A DNA stretch of 8,644 nucleotides from Anaerolineae bacterium (GTDB taxonomy: Bacteria > Chloroflexota > Anaerolineae > CG2-30-64-16). The notes under the pieces were generated by a model. The model saw nothing but the letters and a program-made list of their open reading frames with translations, was not told the DNA's origin and searched no databases. A program made the position numbers and the translations under genes. This document shows positions 1 to 6,056 of the stretch, in pieces (within the stretch, counting starts at the first letter, position 1; each line of letters opens with the position of its first letter). The DNA lies in the NCBI GenBank assembly GCA_025454565.1, contig JALOOE010000305.1, positions 1 to 8,644 on the forward strand, in the 5' to 3' direction.

Positions 1-420
1 GAGTGGGAACAGAACACTGCGTCGCCACGCAAACCCGCCGCTACATCAAAGGCGGTGGCATCCGCATCGCAACGTCCGGTGGCGCGTGAGCCGGCATCTG
101 AACACCCGACGCCGGTGCTCTCGACGGGGGGCACCTCGCTGCTTCAGGCGCGCACGGTCAACGAAGTCGTCAAGGCGCAGACCAACAAAGTGCGCCTGGC
201 CCGGCTGAAGGGCGATCTAGTCGATCGCTCGCAGGCCATCGCCCATGTGTTTCGTCTGGCCCGCAGCGAACGCGATGCCTGGCTCAACTGGCCCGCACGC
301 ATATCGGCGCAGATGGCGGCGAAACTCGAGGTCGATGCGCATGCCTTGCATGTCGCCCTGGAAGCAGCGGTGCGCGAGCACCTGATCGAACTGGGCGAGC
401 TCCGCCCGCGGGTGGATTGA
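1..420 (+). CDS. terS: Phage terminase small subunit, Nu1-like (5' partial)
   Basis: The frame is open from the first base, so the true start lies upstream; 139 codons are visible. The GTG at 55 is only an internal codon with no convincing ribosome binding site. The first ~50 visible residues are Ala/Pro/Ser-rich and probably a flexible linker. From about visible residue 58 the protein becomes helical and charged (NKVRLARLKGDLVDRSQA, then FRLARSERDAWLNWPARI), the pattern I know from Nu1-type small terminase subunits of proteobacterial prophages after their N-terminal DNA-binding domain. That DNA-binding domain would be upstream of the window. In the family this subunit recognises the packaging site and recruits the large subunit. 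The stop overlaps the next start as TGATG, implying translational coupling with the large subunit. Family assignment rests on motif memory plus position directly before a gpA-type gene. Confidence 0.8.
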   Translation, partial: EWEQNTASPRKPAATSKAVASASQRPVAREPASEHPTPVLSTGGTSLLQARTVNEVVKAQTNKVRLARLKGDLVDRSQAIAHVFRLARSERDAWLNWPARISAQMAAKLEVDAHALHVALEAAVREHLIELGELRPRVD

Positions 421-3400
421 TGGACGCGGACTACGATGGCGAAGGCGATATTGAGCGGGCCTGGCGGGAGGGACTCATTCCGGATCCACTGCTCTCGGTG
501 CCGGAATGGTCGGATCGGCATCGGATGCTGTCCTCCAAGGCCTCCAGCGAGCCTGGGCGGTGGCGCACGACGCGCACGCCGTATCTGAAGGCGATCATGG
601 ATTGCCTGTCGCCGACCTCGCCCGTGGAACGGGTGGTGTTCATGAAAGCCGCCCAGTTGGGTGCGACTGAGATGGGCAACAACTGGATCGGCTACGTGAT
701 CCATCATGCCCCAGGGCCGATGATGGCGGTGTGGCCCACCGTGGACATGGCCAAGAACAACTCGAAGCAGCGGATCGACCCGCTGATTGAGGAATCGCCG
801 GTGCTGGCAGAACGGATCATGCCGCCGCGCAGCCGTGACTCAGGCAATACCATTCTGGCCAAGGAGTTTCGTGGCGGCGTGCTGCGCATGGTCGGTGCAA
901 ACAGTGCCGTGGGCCTGCGCTCGATGCCGGTGCGCTACCTGTTTCTCGACGAGGTGGATGGCTACCCGGTCGATGTCGATGGTGAGGGAAGTGCGGTGGC
1001 GCTGGCTGAGGCGCGGACCCGGACCTTCGCCCGGCGCAAGATCTTTATCGTCTCGACGCCCACGGTTGCCGGGGTCAGCACCATCGAGCGCGAGTACGAG
1101 GCGAGTGATCAACGGCGCTACTTTGTGCCGTGTCCGCACTGTGGACACCGGCAATGGCTGCGCTTCGAGCAACTGCGCTGGGCGCGCGACGAAACGGAAG
1201 CGCACCCCGAGACCGTGGCCTATGTCTGTGAAGCCTGTGAAGTGCCAATTCCCGAGCATCACAAGACGTGGATGCTGGAGCATGGGGAATGGCGGGCAAT
1301 GGCGGAAGGCGCCAGGCGAACGGTGGGCTTCCATCTGTCCAGCCTGTACAGTCCGATCGGCTGGCGGAGCTGGCGGGAGATCGCCGCTGCCTGGGAGCGT
1401 GCCATCCACAAGGTGTCTGGGTCGGCTGCTGCGATCAAGACCTTCAAGAACACCGAACTCGGTGAAACCTGGGTGGAGGAGGGCGAAGCCCCCGATTGGC
1501 AGCGCCTGCTGGAACGCCGGGAAGACTACCGACTGGGGTCCATCCCGCCGGGTGGCCTGCTCCTGACCGGTGGGGCGGACATCCAGAAAGATCGTATCGA
1601 AGTCTCGATCTGGGCGTTTGGTCGCGGCAAGGCTTCCTGGCTGGTCGAACATCGCGTGCTGATGGGCGATACGGCGCGCGCGGAGGTCTGGCACGCGCTG
1701 GCGCGACTGATCGATGAGACCTGGTGCCATGCCTCGGGTGCCGCCGTGCCGCTGGTGCGCTTCGCCATCGATACCGGGTTTGCGACGCAGGAGGCCTATG
1801 CCTTCGTGCGTGCCGTGCGCGATGCCCGGGTGATGGCCGTCAAGGGTGTCGCCCGCGGGGCTGCGCTCGTCGGCTCGCCCACCGCGGTCGATGTCACCGC
1901 CGGCGGCAAGAAGCTGCGCCGGGGGATCAAGGTCTTTTCGGTGGCGGGGGGCATTGCCAAGCTCGAGTTTTACAACAACCTGCGCAAGGCAGCCGATGTG
2001 GCCGAGGACGGGGTGACGCCGGTCTACCCGGTCGGATTCGTCCATCTGCCCAAGGTCGATGCCGAGTTCCTCCAGCAGTTGTGCGCCGAGCAACTGGTGA
2101 CGCGGCGCGACCGCAATGGCTTCGCGCTGCGCGAGTGGCAGAAGATGCGGGAGAGGAACGAAGGTTTGGATTGCTTCGATGCCGAAACGGATGTGCTGAC
2201 CTACGCTGGATGGAAGCGATTTGGTGAAGTCGGATATGGTGACTTGCTGGCTACGGTCGATCTGGACAGTGACCTGATCGAATATCAGACGCCGCAAGTA
2301 TTGATCGACAGATCCTACGAGGGTGACCTGATGGTGGTCGATGGGAAATGTCTCAACTTTGCCGTCACACCCGCCCATCGGATGGTCACATTTCGCAAGG
2401 TGTATGACCGCAAGATTGGGAAATGGAACTTCGACGTTCCGCCGAAGATCACGCTTGCCCAGGATCTGACGATTCACCACACGATCAAGATCAATGCTAG
2501 CTGGCGAGGGAACGGTCTGGTGAACGTCAAGATTCCAGCCAGCCTGAAGTCACGGGGCAAGGTGATCATCGAACCGGAGCGCATCGTGCCCGCCGCCGTC
2601 ATGGCCTCGCTTCTTGGCTGGTACATCGCCGAAGGCTGGACGCAGGCATCGGCCTGCGGCAAAACCATCATGCGCACTGTTGGTATCTCGCAGACCAAGC
2701 CGGAAGGCCGGCAAGGGATCGAAGGCGTACTTGATGCCTTGCCGTGGAACTGGCGTTGGGATGCCAGCGGCGCCGTGATCTCGTCCAAGCAACTCTACGA
2801 CTACATCGCGCAGATGTGCCCCGGGCTCCAAGACACGCGGCGTGTGCCGCAATGGATCAAGGACGCAGGGGAAGATGTGATCAATGCCTTCGTTGAAGCG
2901 GCGATTGCCGGCGATGGCTGGACACAGAATGGATCCCGGTCCTATGCCACCGTCAGCAAGGGTCTGGCCGATGATATGGCCGAGTTGTTCATCAAGATGG
3001 GCGGCAGCCCGAGCGTGACGAGCGTTCAACGCGACGGTTGGTGCATTCGTGGTCAAGGCGGCGATCAGGTGCTTCCCCAGTTCTGGGTGCGAGAAAACAA
3101 TCGCCGCCGTTCAGCGTCACTCGACGGCGCAGACCGGACGTGCATGGTGCGAGCCGTTCCCTATTCAGGCCGTGTCTATTGCGCCACGGTGCCCAATGGC
3201 ACGTTGATCGTGCGCCGTCACGGCAAAATGCTGGTGGCAGGCAACTGTTACGTCTATGCCCGCGCTGCGGCGGCGGCCTCGGGCCTTGACCGCTTCGAGG
3301 AGCGCCACTGGCGTGAATTGGAAAAGCAACTCGGGATCGCGACCGCCGATCCCCCCGACGTCTCTGAGGAACCGCATGCCGAGGCCACCCCACCGGGTGG

Positions 3401-3464
3401 CCTTTCTGTTTCTGGTGTCGCCCCCGCCCGGCGGCGCCTGATCCGCAGCCGCTGGCTGACCTGA
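420..3464 (+). CDS. terL: Phage terminase large subunit, gpA family, interrupted by an intein
   Basis: Packaging motor that pumps DNA into the prohead and cuts concatemers. The precursor has 1014 residues from ATG 420; a TTG at 417 in frame is less likely because ATG 420 overlaps the upstream stop as TGATG. After removal of the intein 656 residues remain, close to lambda gpA (about 641). ATPase motifs: a deviant Walker A with Lys76 (KAAQLGATE, 76-84), Walker B LFLDE with Asp177-Glu178, and the STP coupling motif at 212-214. A putative zinc ribbon follows (Cys238, Cys241, Cys270, Cys273). The C-terminal nuclease shows GADIQKDR (Asp387), IDTGF (Asp451) and NEGLDC (Asp584), the last split by the intein right after Asp584. 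The post-splicing sequence reads NEGLD-CYVYARAAA, which fits the family. The C-terminal tail is Pro/Arg-rich and overlaps a terminator-like hairpin. The residue roles are inferred by analogy with the family. Confidence 0.95.
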   Translation: MDADYDGEGDIERAWREGLIPDPLLSVPEWSDRHRMLSSKASSEPGRWRTTRTPYLKAIMDCLSPTSPVERVVFMKAAQLGATEMGNNWIGYVIHHAPGPMMAVWPTVDMAKNNSKQRIDPLIEESPVLAERIMPPRSRDSGNTILAKEFRGGVLRMVGANSAVGLRSMPVRYLFLDEVDGYPVDVDGEGSAVALAEARTRTFARRKIFIVSTPTVAGVSTIEREYEASDQRRYFVPCPHCGHRQWLRFEQLRWARDETEAHPETVAYVCEACEVPIPEHHKTWMLEHGEWRAMAEGARRTVGFHLSSLYSPIGWRSWREIAAAWERAIHKVSGSAAAIKTFKNTELGETWVEEGEAPDWQRLLERREDYRLGSIPPGGLLLTGGADIQKDRIEVSIWAFGRGKASWLVEHRVLMGDTARAEVWHALARLIDETWCHASGAAVPLVRFAIDTGFATQEAYAFVRAVRDARVMAVKGVARGAALVGSPTAVDVTAGGKKLRRGIKVFSVAGGIAKLEFYNNLRKAADVAEDGVTPVYPVGFVHLPKVDAEFLQQLCAEQLVTRRDRNGFALREWQKMRERNEGLDCFDAETDVLTYAGWKRFGEVGYGDLLATVDLDSDLIEYQTPQVLIDRSYEGDLMVVDGKCLNFAVTPAHRMVTFRKVYDRKIGKWNFDVPPKITLAQDLTIHHTIKINASWRGNGLVNVKIPASLKSRGKVIIEPERIVPAAVMASLLGWYIAEGWTQASACGKTIMRTVGISQTKPEGRQGIEGVLDALPWNWRWDASGAVISSKQLYDYIAQMCPGLQDTRRVPQWIKDAGEDVINAFVEAAIAGDGWTQNGSRSYATVSKGLADDMAELFIKMGGSPSVTSVQRDGWCIRGQGGDQVLPQFWVRENNRRRSASLDGADRTCMVRAVPYSGRVYCATVPNGTLIVRRHGKMLVAGNCYVYARAAAAASGLDRFEERHWRELEKQLGIATADPPDVSEEPHAEATPPGGLSVSGVAPARRRLIRSRWLT
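2172..3245 (+). other. Intein with LAGLIDADG homing endonuclease domain, in frame within terL
   Basis: A 358-residue in-frame insertion that breaks the conserved LDC-YA motif of the terminase nuclease. Intein residue 1 is Cys (CFDAETDVLT, block A), block B is VTPAHRM with Thr66 and His69, and the end is MLVAGN (Asn358) followed by Cys as the first C-extein residue. Two dodecapeptide motifs lie 94 residues apart: LLGWYIAEG (147-155, acidic Glu154) and VEAAIAGDG (acidic Asp248), so the endonuclease looks intact. The VPQWI segment ahead of the second motif also fits this type. Block F is recognisable only as YCATVPNGTLIVRR, and Gly357 stands where most inteins have His. Hand-counted GC in two 60-base lines (2281-2340 and 2401-2460) is 63/120, against 87/120 in two extein lines (1861-1920 and 1981-2040), suggesting foreign origin. 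Boundaries follow from Cys1, Asn-Cys+1 and restored extein continuity. Confidence 0.93.
3383..3411 (+). terminator. Possible Rho-independent terminator inside the 3' end of terL
   Basis: A perfect 8-bp stem GGCCACCC / GGGTGGCC (3383-3390 and 3395-3402) with a CACC loop is followed by the T-rich run TTTCTGTTT. It lies about 50 bases before the terL stop codon, so it is transcribed and also encodes the tail residues ATPPGGLSVSG. A ribosome on terL would cover it; it might act when translation lags, or be a relic of another locus. The T-run is interrupted, which lowers confidence in function. Confidence 0.5.
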
Positions 3465-3487
3465 AACCCACCTGAAGGAACCGATCC

Positions 3488-3985
3488 ATGAGTCTGCAAA
3501 CCCAAATCCACAGTCTGGTGATTCGTATCGCCGACGAGTTCAAGGCCGTCTATTCGAACATCGGCAGTCTGGCGTCGCTGTCGACCATCGACAAGTCGTC
3601 GCTGGTGGCCGCGATCAACGAACTCGAAGCCGCCATCACCAGCGCGGCCTTGATCGATGATCTCGGTCCTGGCAGTACGACCTCGACCTATTCGTCGTCC
3701 AAGATCGTCACGCTGCTCGATGACCTGCGCACCAATATTCTCGGCGGGGCCGACCCTGCCTACGACACGCTGCTCGAGCTGCAGCAGGCTATCGAGAACG
3801 ACCAGACGGGGATTGCCGCGATTACCGCCGCGCTCGATGTGCGCGTTCGTTTCGATGCGCCCCAGGTCCTCACAACGCTGGAGCAGGAACAAGCGCTCAG
3901 TAACATCGGGGCGGTCGCCAGCAGCGCCATCGGGGATCCCGAAACCGACTTCGTCGTCCTCTTCGAAGCCGCCCTGATCGCCTGA
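3488..3985 (+). CDS. Putative phage fibre or stalk-like structural protein
   Basis: 165 residues, starting at ATG 3488 with a good Shine-Dalgarno (GAAGGA at 3474-3479, 8 bases upstream). The sequence has the low-complexity style of phage fibre shafts: IGSLASLSTIDKSSLVAAIN (about 25-44), then a Ser/Thr-rich segment, ILGGADPAYDTLLELQQAIE (about 84-103), and a C-terminal ALSNIGAVASSAIGDPETDF unit. I recall this architecture, including the NIGA turn, from tail fibre and head fibre proteins of many tailed phages. No enzymatic motif, signal peptide or membrane segment is seen. Its position between terL and the head-tail joining gene is not where lambda carries fibres. It is followed after 2 bases by a second fibre-like gene with a similar N-terminus. 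The role as a virion appendage is inference; whether it sits on the head or tail cannot be told. Confidence 0.6.
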   Translation: MSLQTQIHSLVIRIADEFKAVYSNIGSLASLSTIDKSSLVAAINELEAAITSAALIDDLGPGSTTSTYSSSKIVTLLDDLRTNILGGADPAYDTLLELQQAIENDQTGIAAITAALDVRVRFDAPQVLTTLEQEQALSNIGAVASSAIGDPETDFVVLFEAALIA

Positions 3986-3987
3986 TC

Positions 3988-4380
3988 ATGAGTCTGGCTT
4001 TGCACATTGCGGCGCTCGCCAGCCGGGTGGGGACCGAGATCAAGGCCCTGGTGCGTCCCGATCATCCCGGGCTCGCGCGGGCCTGGGTCTCGTTTGGCTA
4101 TAACGGCAGTGCGGTCGTCATCAATGCCGCGCACAACGTGGCGGGGGTCACGCGCCTGGCGGCGGGGCGCTACCGCATCACCTTTGCCACCCCGTTCGCT
4201 GATGCCAATTACTGCTGGCAGGCGTTTGCCCGCAGTTCGGCCAACACCGGCACGGCGCGTACCGCACTCGCGCGGTCAACGTCGGATGCCAAGACCGCCG
4301 CGTACGTCGAGGTCGTCTGTGCGACGGGGAACACCTCGCTTGCCGACACCACGGAGATGAACCTGGTGGTTTACCGCTGA
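3988..4380 (+). CDS. Putative fibre-tip-like beta-domain virion protein
   Basis: 130 residues. ATG 3988 is 2 bases after the upstream stop and has no clear Shine-Dalgarno, so translation is probably coupled. After a short N-terminal segment (1-31) comes AWVSFGYNGSAVVINAAHNV (about 32-51), then VTRLAAGRYRITFATPFADANY and alternating hydrophobic strands to the end. This matches the pattern AWV-F-G...I..S.NV..VTR...G.Y...F.T...D.NY that I know from C-terminal domains of phage tail fibre and receptor-binding proteins. The first 20 residues match those of the preceding protein at nine positions, which suggests a shared docking or trimerisation segment. The stop overlaps the start of the gpW remnant as TGATG. 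A surface-exposed virion role is likely; receptor binding is only a possibility. Confidence 0.6.
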   Translation: MSLALHIAALASRVGTEIKALVRPDHPGLARAWVSFGYNGSAVVINAAHNVAGVTRLAAGRYRITFATPFADANYCWQAFARSSANTGTARTALARSTSDAKTAAYVEVVCATGNTSLADTTEMNLVVYR

Positions 4381-4569
4381 TGGCCTACACCCAGGAACAA
4401 CTGACCGCGTTGGAGACGGCGCTGGCCAAGGGCGAGAAGCGCGTGACCTTCGGCGACAAGAGCGGCCATCGAGGCGGTGAAGCGGGACTTGCATGATCAA
4501 GCGGTCGCCACCGGCTTGTGGCCACGCGCCCCCCGGCAGATTCGGGTGATGACGGGCAAGGGCTTCTGA
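4380..4569 (+). pseudogene. Head-tail joining protein gpW-like, frameshifted by an internal deletion
   Basis: ATG 4380 opens a frame of only 38 codons, ending at TGA 4494-4496, which begins MAYTQEQLTALETALAKGEK and runs to VTFGDK, a typical gpW-family N-terminus. From 4462 the +1 frame carries what looks like the C-terminal half: AAIEAVKRDLHDQ, then RQIRVMTGKGF, ending at TGA 4567-4569. In intact relatives I recall a VEYRS-type stretch of roughly 11 residues between these halves; here a single base (4461) remains. Joining the halves gives about 63 residues, slightly shorter than lambda gpW (68). gpW closes the portal after packaging and lets the tail attach, so its loss should block virion completion unless another gene compensates. 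The position directly before the portal gene is that of W in lambda. A sequencing or assembly error is the main alternative; no slippery site for programmed shifting is visible. Confidence 0.75.
4558..4562 (+). promoter_or_regulatory. Ribosome binding site fixing the portal start
   Basis: AAGGG lies 6 bases before ATG 4569, and that ATG overlaps the stop of the gpW C-terminal frame as TGATG. Both favour 4569 over the upstream in-frame GTG at 4518. Confidence 0.55.
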
Positions 4570-6053
4570 TGGGCTGGATGACCCGTATCCGTCACCGCTT
4601 GTTGGGCGGCATGCCGATTTACGATGGGACGGGAAGTGGCCGGCGAACGCTGGCCTGGGGTGTGTCCAATCCCGGTGCGGTGGCCGCGCTCGCCTACACC
4701 CAGGACAGTCTGCGGGCCAAGAGCCGCGATCTCGTGCGGCGCAATGCCTGGGCGGCAGCTGGCGTCGAAGCCTTCGTTGCCAACGCCATCGGGACTGGCA
4801 TCAAGCCACAGAGCATGGTGGCCGATGCCGCTCAGCGGGAAGCCATCCAGCGCCTGTGGTGGGCGTGGTGCGAGAGCGCCGATGCCGCTGGCGTGACCGA
4901 CTTCTACGGGGTGCAGGCGCTCGCCTGTCGGGCCATGCTCGAAGGCGGCGAAGCGCTGGTCCGGCTGCGCTGGCGGCGTCCGGAAGACGGCTTGCCGGTC
5001 GCCTTGCAGGTTCAGGTGCTCGAAGCCGAGCATCTGCCGGTCATGTTCAATGCCGATGCCGACAATGGCCACGTGATTCGTGCCGGTATTGAATTTGATC
5101 GGCTCGGGCGGCGCGTGGCGTATCACCTCTATCGCTCGCACCCCAATGATGGCGCCCTGGCGCCGATGTCGGGTGCTGGCGGGGTCGAGACGGTGCGGGT
5201 GCCGGCCGACGAGGTGGTCCATCTGTTTCGCGCCTTGCGCCCGGGACAGATTCGCGGTGAGCCGTGGCTGGCGCGGGCACTGGTGAAGCTGAACGAGTTG
5301 GACCAATACGATGATGCCGAACTGGTGCGCAAAAAGACCGCCGCAATGTTTGCCGGTTTTATCACCCGGATGAGCCCCGAGGACAGTCTGCTGGGTGAGG
5401 GTCTGGCCGATGGCAACGGCGTTGCCCTGGCGGGACTTGAGCCGGGCACCCTGCAAATCCTGGAGCCGGGCGAGGACATCAAGTTCTCGGCGCCGGCCGA
5501 TGTCGGCAGTTCCTACGCCGACTTCATGCGCTTGCAGTTTCGCGCGGTGGCGGCAGCGATGGGCATTACCTACGAGATGCTGACGGGAGATCTCACCCAA
5601 GTGAACTACTCGTCCATTCGCGCCGGTCTGCTCGAGTTCCGCCGGCGCTGCGAAGCAACCCAGCACGCGGTCATCGTTCACCAGTTGTGTCGGCCGATCT
5701 GGCGGGCCTGGATGGACCAGGCGGTTCTGGAAGGGGCTTTGTCCTTGCCCGGCTACGCCTTGAAGCCACGGTCTTTCCAAACCGCGCGCTGGGTGCCGCA
5801 AGGGTGGCAGTGGGTGGATCCGCAGAAAGAATTCACCGCCATGAAGCTGGCCATCCGTGCTGGCCTGACCAGTCGCTCGGAAGCCATCTCGGCCTATGGC
5901 TATGACGCGGAGGACGTCGATCGCGAGATTGCGGCTGACAACGCCCGGGCCGACGCCCTGGGTCTGGTGTTTGATTCCGATCCCCGGCACGACCAGGCGC
6001 CCGCCAGTCCGGCCACGGGGTCGGCCCAACCGCTTGATCAACCGACGGAGTAA
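4569..6053 (+). CDS. Phage portal protein, lambda gpB family
   Basis: 494 residues from ATG 4569, in the range of lambda gpB (533). Portal proteins form the dodecameric ring at one capsid vertex through which DNA enters and to which the tail joins. Visible family features are the basic N-terminus WMTRIRHRLL, a segment LRAKSRDLVRRNAWAAAGVE leading to VANAIGTGIKP, the FYGVQALACRAMLEGGEALV helix, the QVLEAEHLP segment, and NYSSIRAGLLEFRR (346-359), a portal signature I know well. The C-terminus is Pro/Ala/Gln-rich and probably disordered. The start is preferred over GTG 4518, which would add 17 residues translated from gpW coding sequence. The gene is followed by the protease gene after 3 bases. 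No frameshift or missing segment is apparent. Confidence 0.95.
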   Translation: MGWMTRIRHRLLGGMPIYDGTGSGRRTLAWGVSNPGAVAALAYTQDSLRAKSRDLVRRNAWAAAGVEAFVANAIGTGIKPQSMVADAAQREAIQRLWWAWCESADAAGVTDFYGVQALACRAMLEGGEALVRLRWRRPEDGLPVALQVQVLEAEHLPVMFNADADNGHVIRAGIEFDRLGRRVAYHLYRSHPNDGALAPMSGAGGVETVRVPADEVVHLFRALRPGQIRGEPWLARALVKLNELDQYDDAELVRKKTAAMFAGFITRMSPEDSLLGEGLADGNGVALAGLEPGTLQILEPGEDIKFSAPADVGSSYADFMRLQFRAVAAAMGITYEMLTGDLTQVNYSSIRAGLLEFRRRCEATQHAVIVHQLCRPIWRAWMDQAVLEGALSLPGYALKPRSFQTARWVPQGWQWVDPQKEFTAMKLAIRAGLTSRSEAISAYGYDAEDVDREIAADNARADALGLVFDSDPRHDQAPASPATGSAQPLDQPTE

Positions 6054-6056
6054 TGC

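Noticed and set aside
417..419. TTG start for terL
   Set aside because: ATG follows immediately at 420 and gives the usual TGATG overlap; the difference is one residue.
840..2480. 546-residue open frame on the minus strand
   Set aside because: It lies opposite terL, has no recognisable domain, and reads as a His/Arg/Gly-rich shadow typical of GC-rich coding DNA; it also runs across the extein-intein boundary.
3488..4380. Diversity-generating retroelement target in the fibre-like genes
   Set aside because: No reverse transcriptase and no template/variable repeat pair was seen in the window, so there is no support.
4455..4470. Programmed ribosomal frameshift joining the two gpW halves
   Set aside because: No slippery heptamer is visible and the middle of the protein is missing, which a frameshift alone cannot explain.
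4518..4568. Upstream GTG start for the portal, adding 17 residues
   Set aside because: The extra residues come from sequence that encodes the gpW C-terminus in another frame; ATG 4569 has a ribosome binding site and a TGATG overlap.
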